Source: Verrucomicrobiales bacterium
GTDB taxonomy: Bacteria > Verrucomicrobiota > Verrucomicrobiia > Limisphaerales > UBA1100
DNA length: 16,139 nucleotides
Assembly (NCBI GenBank): GCA_003517285.1
Contig: DPAW01000172.1
Location: 5,875-22,013, forward strand
Direction: 5' to 3'
This document shows positions 7,163 to 14,914 of this stretch, piece by piece. Position numbers and translations under genes: made by a program. The notes below the pieces were generated by a model. It saw nothing but the letters and a program-made list of their open reading frames with translations. It searched no databases and had not been told where the DNA came from. Every line of letters starts with the position of its first letter. The first letter of the stretch is position 1.

Positions 7163-7579
7163 TCACGCAGAGATGCGGAGGTGCTGGTAGGGCAAGCGTT
7201 TCAGGTTGCTGCTGCACGGCCCGGGGGTGTCCACGGTAAAAAAGCTGCGGACGGTGATTGGATCGTACGCGGCGCGATGGGCAACCGCGGCTTTGACGAC
7301 GATGACGTTCAGTTTTTCCACCGCCACACCTTGACTGTGCCATTGGCCGAGATCGAAGGGCGCGGTTCGAATGGAGGTCAGCAGGAGGGGGAGGCCGCCG
7401 TGGCGGACGACTGCGCACGGGCTCATGTCGTAATAATCACCCACCATCGAGGCGAGGTGGCTTTGTTTGTTTTCCAGCTCGAATCGGCCGTCACTGCGCG
7501 AAACGAATTCCACCTCAAACGTGAGGGGGGCATGGTCTAGGCGACTGCCTTTGCCGCCACCACGGCGGTGTACAGCGTC
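7163..7579 (-). pseudogene. Remnant of an MlrC-family (microcystinase C-like) gene, C-terminal domain only
   Basis: Read on the - strand, a frame open from 7579 down to a TGA at 7163-7165 encodes features of the MlrC C-terminal domain. In order these are GGK near 7561, DHAPL, SDGRFELEN, a GGLPLLLTSIRTAPFD strand, VIVVKAAVAHRAAYDPI and FFTVDTPGP...LPYQHLR. Full MlrC proteins are about 490 residues. Here only about 125 remain, a stop codon lies just upstream (7580-7582), and the usual arginine-proline-rich end after LPYR is missing. The fragment is therefore cut at both ends. Family members are metal-dependent hydrolases of linear peptides or related amides. A short expressed protein starting at GTG 7513 cannot be excluded, but decay after deletion is more likely. 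Confidence 0.62.
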
Positions 7580-7683
7580 TCAAGCACGGCAACGGGATGG
7601 CTCATGGGCAATTTGTGGGGCGATGGATGTTTGGGAAAAGGTTTTTGTTTGCGCGAACGCCGCGAAAGGCGAACTGTCTCCGC

Positions 7684-7977
7684 GTGAGTGGACCGTCAAC
7701 ACGGCCGGATACTGGAGCCTCGTATCGGCAATCTAAACGTGAGTTGTTTGTGATGATCGTGGCGTGGGCGGTCACGGGGCTCTGGGTGCTCGGCTACAAT
7801 TCGCAGGCAGCGTACGCGGCAGAAGCCGAGACGCCGATTCGGATGTTGTTCGGCCTGCCGCGCTGGACGGTGATTGGCTGGTTGCTGCCGCTGTTGGTGG
7901 CCAACGCGTTCACAATTTGGTTTTGCCTGCGCTTCATGCGGGATGAACCGATGGAGGATTTGCCGGAAGACGAATGA
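7684..7977 (+). CDS. YhdT/DUF997-like small membrane subunit of a sodium/solute symporter
   Basis: This is a 97-residue protein with two membrane helices (about 21-37 and 62-82) and an acidic tail, RDEPMEDLPEDE. A short polar head contains YRQSKRE before helix 1. This layout matches the small YhdT (DUF997) proteins encoded beside PanF-type symporters, including the R-D-x-P-x-E-D tail after the last helix. GTG 7684 was chosen so that the protein begins just before the conserved head; in-frame ATGs at 7597, 7627 and 7753 are alternatives, and no clear RBS settles the matter. The stop overlaps the start of the symporter gene (ATGA), which strongly suggests that the two are made together and act together in the inner membrane. 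Confidence 0.75.
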   Translation: MSGPSTRPDTGASYRQSKRELFVMIVAWAVTGLWVLGYNSQAAYAAEAETPIRMLFGLPRWTVIGWLLPLLVANAFTIWFCLRFMRDEPMEDLPEDE

Positions 7978-9914
7978 CCGACGCGGAATTCATGCTCGCT
8001 TCCACAGCAGGCAACGCGGCGCTGATCAGCTTCGCGTTGTACATGGTGGTGGTGTTTGTGCTGGCGGGCCTGGCCAACCGCGAGCAGTCGGGAAAATCGT
8101 TTCTCAACGAATATTTTCTGGGCAGTCGCAACCTCGGTATTTGGGCGTTTGCCTTCACCTACGCGGCCACCAGCGCCTCGGGCGGCAGCTTCATGGGGTT
8201 TCCTTCGCTCATCTACACGCATGGCTGGGTGATGGCGTTGTGGATCGCGGGCTACATTATCGTGCCGCTGGTGGCGATCGGCCTGATCGCCAAGCGCCTG
8301 AATCAGGTGGCCCGCAAGAGCGGCAGCATCACCGTGCCCGAGCTGTTGCGCAAACGTCTGGGCAGCGACACCGTGGGTGCCGTGGCGACGGTGTTGCTGG
8401 TGTTCTTCCAATTCTTCTTCCTGCTCGCACAATTCAAGGCCGGGGCAAAAATCATGACGACCTTGCTCGGTGATGTGGAGGTGTATCAAACGGCAGTGGC
8501 AATGGTGTGCCGGTTCACTGCGCCGATTCCCTGGGTGGGTGCGGCTGAGGCGGATTATCTGTTGTGCCTCCTGGTGTTTGCCGCTTCGGTGGTGGCGTAC
8601 ACGGCATGGGGTGGCTTTCGCGCGGTGGTGTGGACGGACATGATGCAGGGCGTGATTATGGGGCTCGGGGTGGTGATCCTGCTGGGGCTTGCGCTCACGC
8701 AGGTGGGCGGCTTGAGCAACGCGACTCAGGAACTCTCCAGACAGGTGCCGCCGCGCGATGGAAATGCGACATTGGTCCGAACCGAATCCGCCTCGTCTTT
8801 AGTTCTAGCGAAAGGAACTTGGCTGGAAATGCCGCCGGAGGAAAAGCGGCAGCCGTTTGTTCGCCTAAAAGAGGCCGTTGAATTTTCTGAAGGCCAGACG
8901 GAGTTTGCGGGTGTGCCGGTGATTGAGGTGCGGACCTCGCTGGAAAATGCCACCGAACTGAAATCCATTCGGGCGCAGGTGAAGGATGTGGGGGTGAGCG
9001 CGCAGTCAGTGGACGTGGAGGGCTATCAATACGGCGATGATAAGCCGGGTGTGTATGTCAGTGCGCCGGGACCGAAATCTAGTAGTGGTATGGGGTTTCT
9101 CCCCATCATGTTGGCGGTGAGCTTCTTCTGTTTCTGGCCGTTTGCCGGCGCGGCCCAGCCGAGCTACATGGCACGACAGATGGCGTTTAAGGATATCCCG
9201 ACGCTCCGACATTCCATTATCTTTGTGGCGCTGTATTTTTCACTGATCTATTTTCCGCTTATCATCATCTTCACCTGCGGGCGTGTGCTGTTGCCTGGCT
9301 GGGAAATTGATGCGGACCGTGTGATGCCCGAAATGGCGACCTTCCTCACCTCCACCGCCGGTGTGCCTTGGCTGGCCGGTCTCTTGGTGGCAGCGCCGTT
9401 TGCGGCGGTGATGAGTAGCGTGGATAGTTTTCTGCTGCTGGTTTCCGGCAGTGTGGTGCGCGATGTGTATCAGCGCAAAAATCCCAAGGCGAGCGAGGCT
9501 CAGATGAAAAAGGTGACCTACTGGACCACCGTGGGCGTCGGTGCGCTGGCGATGTTTGCGATGCTGAACCCACCGCAATTCCTGCAGGACCTGATCGTCT
9601 TTGGCTCCGGCGGTTTGGGCGCCAGCTTTTTAATGCCGGTTATCCTGACGCTTTACTGGCCCGGCCTCACGCCCCGCGCCACCGTGGCCGGCATGCTCAG
9701 TGGCGGCGGCACGATGGCGGTGTTTTATCTGATCGGCTATCTGGTGCACGACAAATTCAGCGCGTATGAACTGCTGAGCTTGCATCCCTTCATATGGAGT
9801 GTATTGGTCTCGGCGCTGGTGATGCTGGTGGCCTCGAAGGGGTCGAGGCTAACGGACCCGAAACTGGTTGAGAAATATTTCGGGAATGTTGGAAACGAAG
9901 AGGGAAAAGCATGA
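7974..9914 (+). CDS. PanF-like sodium/solute symporter (SSS family) with large extramembrane insert
   Basis: This is a 646-residue polytopic transporter of the sodium:solute symporter family. Family marks include NEYFLGSRNLG (45-55) at the start of helix 2, the TYAATSASGGSFMGFPSL stretch (62-79) that contributes to substrate and ion binding, AWGGFRAVVWTDMMQGVIM (211-229), AAQPSYMARQMAFKD (393-407), and AAVMSSVDSFLLLVSG in the Ser-rich helix near the sodium site. Between about 255 and 373 there is a hydrophilic insert of about 115 residues that PanF and PutP lack, which explains the length (PanF is about 480). The likely substrate is a carboxylate such as pantothenate, but this is not proven. 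It overlaps the small subunit upstream and the metalloprotease downstream, each by 4 bases. Confidence 0.9.
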   Translation: MTDAEFMLASTAGNAALISFALYMVVVFVLAGLANREQSGKSFLNEYFLGSRNLGIWAFAFTYAATSASGGSFMGFPSLIYTHGWVMALWIAGYIIVPLVAIGLIAKRLNQVARKSGSITVPELLRKRLGSDTVGAVATVLLVFFQFFFLLAQFKAGAKIMTTLLGDVEVYQTAVAMVCRFTAPIPWVGAAEADYLLCLLVFAASVVAYTAWGGFRAVVWTDMMQGVIMGLGVVILLGLALTQVGGLSNATQELSRQVPPRDGNATLVRTESASSLVLAKGTWLEMPPEEKRQPFVRLKEAVEFSEGQTEFAGVPVIEVRTSLENATELKSIRAQVKDVGVSAQSVDVEGYQYGDDKPGVYVSAPGPKSSSGMGFLPIMLAVSFFCFWPFAGAAQPSYMARQMAFKDIPTLRHSIIFVALYFSLIYFPLIIIFTCGRVLLPGWEIDADRVMPEMATFLTSTAGVPWLAGLLVAAPFAAVMSSVDSFLLLVSGSVVRDVYQRKNPKASEAQMKKVTYWTTVGVGALAMFAMLNPPQFLQDLIVFGSGGLGASFLMPVILTLYWPGLTPRATVAGMLSGGGTMAVFYLIGYLVHDKFSAYELLSLHPFIWSVLVSALVMLVASKGSRLTDPKLVEKYFGNVGNEEGKA

Positions 9915-10954
9915 TGCGTTGGGTCCTTATGATTTTAGGGTGTATGGCTTCGGACGCGTGGTCGGCGAATCAAGTGGTGTGGTATCCCAAGGTAAGGACC
10001 TTTGATTTGCGGGTGAAGGATGTGCCGTTGGAGGTGTTTTTGGGGATGGTCAAAGCCGAGACTGGCTGGGAGGTTAAGGTGGAGCCCGGGCTGCAGCAGA
10101 TCGTGAGTGGCAAATTCCGAAACAAGCCGGCGGCGGATGCGATTCGATTGATGCTGGGGCGGGTGCGGTTTGCCTTTTTGCCAAGATTGGAGGGAGGAAC
10201 GCGTCTGTTGGTTTATGCCGGAAACACGAGATCGGCTACGCAATCGGTGGCGGCCGTGGAGCAGGCGGCGGCGGTCGATGAAAATCCGGATGAGGCTTTG
10301 ATTCATTTGCCGGTGAAGATTCATTATCTGAAAAGCCGGTATGTCTCGATTAACGCGGATGCCAAGTTGACGAATCTGCGGCCGTTGTTTGCCGGGGCCA
10401 ATGAAATCTGGGGTCAGGGTAAGGTGCGATTCGTCCCGGGGCGGCCTGAGCAACTGTTATCGGCGGATTTGGCAGCGGAAAAGGAGTTTGCCGATTTGTT
10501 TAAGCCGAGTGTGCCCTCAGCGTATGTGCGCCTGCATCAATCCCGTATTTTACATCGGATGATCCCGGATTTTCCGGATCGCCGGAAAGTTTTTCGGATC
10601 ATTGTGATGTACACCATGCCGGATGCGTTTGGGGCGGTTTACATGCCCAAGAAAGGCGTGGTGCTGATGCCGCAGGTGAAATTTGCGGGATTGATCGACA
10701 AGGGCGGGGTCTGGAAGGACGGCTCGCCGGTCTTTTTTGCGCAATCAAATATTCTCGCGCATGAGCTGGGGCATGCGCTTGGGTTGCCGCATGTGCCAAC
10801 GCAGGGAAACCTGATGATTGACGGGCGCCTACGCGAAGGCAGCGGAGTGGGGCCTGGCACTGAACTGACGGAAAAACAAATCGAATCCGCTCGGACCCAG
10901 GCGAAAACCGGTGGCCCTTATGTGTCGGGTATTAATCTAAAAACCGGTGATTGA
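9911..10954 (+). CDS. Secreted zinc metalloprotease with N-terminal secretin/STN-like domain
   Basis: This is a 347-residue protein. A signal peptide (about 1-19) ends in WSA before NQ. Residues 32-103 look like a secretin/TonB short N-terminal (STN) type fold: VKDVPLEVFLGMV, GKFRNKPAADAIRLML and an LLVYAG end. The C-terminal half carries the zinc site HELGHALGLPH (284-294), the metzincin form HExxHxxGxxH with E285 as general base, and NLMID shortly after may supply the Met-turn. The block ANEIWGQGKVRFVP (163-176) resembles the start of the catalytic domain in matrixin-like bacterial proteases. The gene begins in an ATGA overlap with the symporter stop; a second ATG at 9914 is possible. It should act outside the cytosol. 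The protease assignment is strong, the STN reading moderate, and the substrate unknown. Confidence 0.85.
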   Translation: MMRWVLMILGCMASDAWSANQVVWYPKVRTFDLRVKDVPLEVFLGMVKAETGWEVKVEPGLQQIVSGKFRNKPAADAIRLMLGRVRFAFLPRLEGGTRLLVYAGNTRSATQSVAAVEQAAAVDENPDEALIHLPVKIHYLKSRYVSINADAKLTNLRPLFAGANEIWGQGKVRFVPGRPEQLLSADLAAEKEFADLFKPSVPSAYVRLHQSRILHRMIPDFPDRRKVFRIIVMYTMPDAFGAVYMPKKGVVLMPQVKFAGLIDKGGVWKDGSPVFFAQSNILAHELGHALGLPHVPTQGNLMIDGRLREGSGVGPGTELTEKQIESARTQAKTGGPYVSGINLKTGD

Positions 10955-10992
10955 ACACCGCATGAACCAGTGTTAGCTTGCGTGCCGCAGTC

Positions 10993-11226
10993 ATGAATTT
11001 GCCTTGGAAAAAATCCCGCCGTCTCAAATCAAAAGGCGCCTCATTAATCGAGATGCTGGTGGTGATGGCCATCATTGCGATTCTAGCTTCAATGATGTTT
11101 CCGGTGTTCTCCAAGGCGATCAAAAAGGCCCGCTCCGTGGGCCGGCCTGTGGACCCGAATGATGACACCAAGGGATACTACGCGCCCTCTTCAGTGAAGC
11201 CGGAGGACGAGCATTTGCTCGATTGA
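10993..11226 (+). CDS. Minimal type IV prepilin-like protein
   Basis: This is a 77-residue protein with a basic leader (MNLPWKKSRRLKSKG) and the processing site G15-A16, followed by ASLIEMLVVMAIIAILASMM. The conserved Glu at mature position +5 is E20. Prepilin peptidase would cut after G15 and methylate the new N-terminus. Two features are odd: +1 is Ala rather than the usual Phe, and the mature protein is only 62 residues, with no globular beta domain after the helix. ATG 10993 is preferred over TTG 10978. The gene follows the metalloprotease by 38 bases and ends where the convergent Sel1 gene begins its stop. It could be a minor pseudopilin or a short surface peptide. A matching peptidase is encoded at 13733-14914. 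Confidence 0.8.
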   Translation: MNLPWKKSRRLKSKGASLIEMLVVMAIIAILASMMFPVFSKAIKKARSVGRPVDPNDDTKGYYAPSSVKPEDEHLLD

Positions 11227-12549
11227 TTAACCTTGTGGTGTGCCGGGAGGGATTTCCTCGGTGTAAGGTTGGGCCACAAAACGGGTGATCAACAGCTCCG
11301 CTTCGGCCAATTCTTCGGGTGACATTTTTTCACGGATGGTGGGGAGAAATTTTTGGGCACCTTGATTGCCTGTCTGGGCGGCCAGCTTCATCCATTTATA
11401 GGCGCCCACCAGGTCCGTTTCGCCAACCGCCCCGCTGGCCAGCAACAGCGCCAGATTGATCTGCCCCAGAGCCAACCCTTGACGTGAGCCGGCCAGATAC
11501 CACTTGGCAGCTTCCTCATAATCCTTGCTAATGCCCACGCCGTTTTCGTGCATCCATGCTAACTTTACTTGGGCATAAGCATTGCCGCGTTCGGCCGCGC
11601 GTAGCATCCATTCCATTGCAGAAATGGAATCCTGCTCTACGCCACGTCCATCGAGATACAGACAGGCGAGGTTGTACATGGCCATGGAATAACCGCGTTC
11701 GGCGGCCTGCGTATAATACCTCACGGCCAGTTTCGGGTTGCGTGGGACGGATTTGCCCTGCTCGAAAAGCCAAGCCACGGCGTTCATGGAATACACATTA
11801 CCAGCATTGAGCGCCTGCTCGTAATGTTCTAGGGCCTTACGGATATCCGGTTTCACGCCCAGTCCGCGCTCAAACATGATGCCCAGATTGTGGTGGGCGT
11901 GATGATTGCCGGCTTCGGCTGATTTGCGGAACCACTTTACCGCGGTAAACGCATCGGCCTTGGTGCCCTTGCCGTCGCGGTAGAGGCAGCCCAAATTATT
12001 TTGGGCCATCGGATTCCCCGCGTGTTGCCGGCCGGTTTCAAAGTTGCGGTATTCCTGAGCGGCCTCTGTGTAAAGTTGCAATGCCTGACGGTAGTCCTGC
12101 GGCACACCATAGCCACGTTCGTACAGCCAACCGAGATTGGTGCGGGCATGGTTATTGCCCTGCTCGGCGGCCATGCGAAACAGGGTGGAGGCGGTTTTGT
12201 AATCCTGGATCACGCCGCGGCCATCGCGGTATAGACAGCCAAGATTATTCTGTGCCATGGAATGCCCGCCGTGCTCGGCTGCTTGGCGGTACCAGGCGGC
12301 GGCTTCGCGCGCATCGGTTTTTACGCCCGTGCCGGTATCGTAACGCCAGCCCAAATGGACCATGGCAAAGTAATCGTTGCGCTGGGCGCGCTCATAAAGT
12401 TCCTCAACGGAGGTCTTGGCAAAGCGGCTTCCCTCAGGGCTGCGCCAGTCCGTGGGATCGGTGGATTCACACGAATTCCAGAACAACACCAACGGCAAAA
12501 CCGCCAGTGCGCCGCACCAATTTTCGGGAATTCGGATGCCTCCTAGCAT
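11227..12549 (-). CDS. Exported Sel1-repeat (tetratricopeptide-like) protein
   Basis: This is a 440-residue protein with nine Sel1-like repeats of about 36 residues between roughly 58 and 395. They are seen as units of the form AQNNLGCLYRDGRGV followed by AxxxxRxAAEQGN. The third repeat carries an insert of about 11 residues (YRNFETGRQHA). The N-terminus has a hydrophobic stretch, ALAVLPLVLFWNSC, which may be a signal peptide; the Cys could be lipidated, although WNSC is a poor lipobox. Sel1 repeats form an alpha solenoid for protein-protein contact and often occur in envelope or secretion partners. The C-terminal 45 residues are a non-repeat tail. Its stop abuts that of the convergent prepilin gene, with no terminator visible between them. 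The partner is unknown. Confidence 0.88.
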   Translation of the reverse strand: MLGGIRIPENWCGALAVLPLVLFWNSCESTDPTDWRSPEGSRFAKTSVEELYERAQRNDYFAMVHLGWRYDTGTGVKTDAREAAAWYRQAAEHGGHSMAQNNLGCLYRDGRGVIQDYKTASTLFRMAAEQGNNHARTNLGWLYERGYGVPQDYRQALQLYTEAAQEYRNFETGRQHAGNPMAQNNLGCLYRDGKGTKADAFTAVKWFRKSAEAGNHHAHHNLGIMFERGLGVKPDIRKALEHYEQALNAGNVYSMNAVAWLFEQGKSVPRNPKLAVRYYTQAAERGYSMAMYNLACLYLDGRGVEQDSISAMEWMLRAAERGNAYAQVKLAWMHENGVGISKDYEEAAKWYLAGSRQGLALGQINLALLLASGAVGETDLVGAYKWMKLAAQTGNQGAQKFLPTIREKMSPEELAEAELLITRFVAQPYTEEIPPGTPQG

Positions 12550-12646
12550 CTAAATCAATTTCGCAGAGCCTATAGCTTTTGCAAGCGGGAGTCATTCACA
12601 GTCCGTCGGATTGTAAAACGGCCGCTTTTGTGGCAGGGTTCGGCGC

Positions 12647-13729
12647 ATGGGGAATTCTTTTGGTGAAATTTTCCGCATAACCACTTGGGGCGAAAGCCAC
12701 GGTGGCGGCGTCGGCGTGGTGATTGATGGCTGCCCGCCGCGCATCCCGTTGAGCGAAAAAGACATTCAGCCCGAGCTGGATCGCCGTCGTCCGGGGCAAT
12801 CGAAGATCGTCACCCAGAGAGATGAGGGCGACAAGGTCCGCATTGTTTCCGGTACTTTTAAGGGTAAAACGCTCGGCACACCGATTGCGTTATTGGTGGA
12901 GAACACTGACCAACGATCCGAGGCGTACACCGAGATGGAGGCCAAATATCGGCCGAGCCACGCCGATTATACCTATGATGCCAAGTACGGCATTCGTGCT
13001 TGGCCTGGCGGAGGGCGTACCAGCGCACGTGAAACGATTGGTCGTGTGGCGGCCGGTGCGGTGGCCAAGAAGATTCTTAAGAAACAGTTCGGCGTGGACG
13101 TGCTTGCCTGTGTGAGTCAGGTGAAGCACATCTCCGCGGAGATTAATCCGGACAAGTTTACACTGAAACAGGTGGAGGCAAACATCATCCGTTGTCCCCA
13201 CAAGGCGACAGCGGAAAAGATGATCCGCCTGATCGAGCGCGTGCGCAAACAAGGCGACAGCGTGGGCGGCATCATTACCGGCGTGGCGCGCGGTGTGCCG
13301 GCGGGTTGGGGCGAGCCGGTGTTTGATCGCCTGGAGGCGGATCTGGCCAAGGCGATGCTCAGTTTGCCGGCTACCAAGGCGTTCGATATCGGGTCGGGTT
13401 TCGAGGGCATTACTCTGCAGGGCAGCGAACACAATGACGTGTTTCAAATGCGCGGTGGCAAGGTGCGTACAGTGACCAATCGGTCCGGCGGCGTGCAGGG
13501 CGGTATTACCAATGGGGAAACCATTTACTTCCGCACAGCCTTCAAGCCGACGGCGACTATTTTACAAACACAGGACACCGTGAGTGCGGGCGGTGAAAAT
13601 GTGAAGTTGAAGGCCCGCGGCCGCCATGATCCCTGCGTGCTCCCCCGCGCGGTACCGATGGTGGAAGCCATGACGGCTCTGGTGTTGATGGATCATGCCT
13701 TACGCCAGCGGGCACAGAACGGCAGGTAG
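12647..13729 (+). CDS. aroC: Chorismate synthase
   Basis: This is a 360-residue enzyme of the usual length. It converts 5-enolpyruvylshikimate-3-phosphate to chorismate using reduced FMN, the last step of the shikimate pathway. Three family signatures are clear: GESHG (15-19) near the start, [13 protein letters not shown] (121-133), and [13 protein letters not shown] (326-338) near the end. The protein begins MGNSFG, the usual AroC N-terminus, which fixes the ATG. It faces the Sel1 gene across about 97 bases, in which I see no convincing promoter motif, and converges on the pilD gene with only 3 bases between stops. aroE lies about 1.2 kb away on the other strand, so the two shikimate genes are neighbours but not one operon. 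Confidence 0.97.
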   Translation: MGNSFGEIFRITTWGESHGGGVGVVIDGCPPRIPLSEKDIQPELDRRRPGQSKIVTQRDEGDKVRIVSGTFKGKTLGTPIALLVENTDQRSEAYTEMEAKYRPSHADYTYDAKYGIRAWPGGGRTSARETIGRVAAGAVAKKILKKQFGVDVLACVSQVKHISAEINPDKFTLKQVEANIIRCPHKATAEKMIRLIERVRKQGDSVGGIITGVARGVPAGWGEPVFDRLEADLAKAMLSLPATKAFDIGSGFEGITLQGSEHNDVFQMRGGKVRTVTNRSGGVQGGITNGETIYFRTAFKPTATILQTQDTVSAGGENVKLKARGRHDPCVLPRAVPMVEAMTALVLMDHALRQRAQNGR

Positions 13730-13732
13730 GGT

Positions 13733-14914
13733 CTAGTTTTTCCCGAAGTTGCCCCACCACCATTCCCACAGTTCGTATCCGCCGAAGATCCAGGCAATGG
13801 CGGCGAAGGCGATGTAGGGGCCGTAAGGGATAATGTTGGCTCCATCCTTGCGGAAGGCCATGAGCAGTGACCCCACAATGGCGCCCAGTACCGCACTGAA
13901 CATGAGGCTGAACACGGTGGCTTGCCAACCGAGAAAGGCGCCGATGGCGGCCATGAATTTCACATCTCCAAACCCCATGGCCTCACGGGGCACGACGACT
14001 TCACTGGTCATGACCTCCAAATGTTTAATGTCTGACGGCTTGAACTCCTCTTCGCCAATGCGCGCAGATTGGGCGTCGATGGCCACTTTGCAATCCCACA
14101 GGCAGCGGTCAATGTATTCCACCTTCTCAGCGTGCAAGGTGATCGTGTCGCCTTCTCGGTAAAAGATTTCCTCGTACGGCAATTCCAAATCCGGTTCCTC
14201 GCCTTCACCGCTCATGGTCATGGCGTGTTGGCCGAAGGTGACGCGTACGGGTTGCTCGGCAGAATACGTTTGTTTGCCAAACATGGCTTTACCCATGCGC
14301 ACCACGGCATAGACGATTGCTCCGCCGCAGGCCATACCGAGGAGACTGTAAACCAGTGCCATGCCGTGGGAAATTTCTTCGCCCAGAAAGGCTCCGTGGA
14401 GTTGGGGGGCGGCGAGGGAAAACGCGGCGCCGGTGACCATGCCACCTTTGGTCAGTTCATCGGGAATGATGAAGTGCTCGAAGTCGATAAAGGTAGAGGC
14501 GATCAAGCCGCCTAGGAGAGTCACCAAAGCCAGCGTGACCAGCGCGGCTACGATGGGTTGCTTAAGAAATGGATCTTCTGCACCAGCCGCGAAATGATAA
14601 TGCACCAGAAGCCATGCGCCCAGGAAGGCGAGGCCGGTAAGGAGCTCGACGAGGAAATAACGAACGGGAATGGAGACATCGCAACCAGCACAGCGGCCGC
14701 GTTGCCAGAGCCAGGTAACCAGCGGAATGTTTTGATACCAAGGAATGATGTAGCCGCATTGCGGGCAATGAGAGGGTGGATTGGCCACGCTCATTTCGCG
14801 TGGCAGCCGATGGATCACCACGTTTAGAAAACTGCCTACGATGCAGCCGAACATGAAAAAGATGATCGAAAACAACACCAGCGTGCTGCCCAGCCATACG
14901 ACGAAATCAGCCAT
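13733..14914 (-). CDS. pilD: Prepilin peptidase / N-methyltransferase (PilD/GspO, A24 family) with internal insert
   Basis: This is a 393-residue polytopic membrane protease. It cuts the leader of type IV prepilins and pseudopilins and methylates the new N-terminus. The cytosolic loop carries a four-cysteine zinc motif (C50, C53, C75, C78) after SFLNVVIHRLP. The two catalytic aspartates are D144 in FIDFEHFIIPDELT and D317 in GFGDVK. They lie 173 residues apart, whereas typical PilD proteins (about 290 residues) have them about 60 apart. The extra length is a hydrophilic block at about 212-310. The start overlaps the aroE stop by 8 bases, and a strong RBS lies inside aroE. It is the natural processing enzyme for the prepilin-like protein at 10993-11226. 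Confidence 0.94.
   Translation of the reverse strand: MADFVVWLGSTLVLFSIIFFMFGCIVGSFLNVVIHRLPREMSVANPPSHCPQCGYIIPWYQNIPLVTWLWQRGRCAGCDVSIPVRYFLVELLTGLAFLGAWLLVHYHFAAGAEDPFLKQPIVAALVTLALVTLLGGLIASTFIDFEHFIIPDELTKGGMVTGAAFSLAAPQLHGAFLGEEISHGMALVYSLLGMACGGAIVYAVVRMGKAMFGKQTYSAEQPVRVTFGQHAMTMSGEGEEPDLELPYEEIFYREGDTITLHAEKVEYIDRCLWDCKVAIDAQSARIGEEEFKPSDIKHLEVMTSEVVVPREAMGFGDVKFMAAIGAFLGWQATVFSLMFSAVLGAIVGSLLMAFRKDGANIIPYGPYIAFAAIAWIFGGYELWEWWWGNFGKN

Noticed and set aside
7181..7540. A 119-codon + strand frame behind glnS
   Set aside because: The opposite strand encodes recognisable MlrC C-terminal motifs in this interval; the + strand peptide resembles nothing and is its mirror.
7558..7680. A - strand peptide ending HPVAVLETLYTAVVAAKAVA, resembling the tail of a Gfo/Idh/MocA oxidoreductase
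   Set aside because: The likeness rests on about 20 residues, with nothing convincing before it and overlap with the MlrC frame. It could be a second decayed fragment but cannot be supported.
7794..8489. A 231-codon - strand frame opposite the small subunit and symporter
   Set aside because: Both + strand genes are well supported by family motifs and stop-start overlaps; the - strand peptide is low-complexity, rich in His, Gln and Gly.
12890..13447. A 185-codon - strand frame within aroC
   Set aside because: aroC carries all three family signatures across this interval, so the antisense frame is a shadow.
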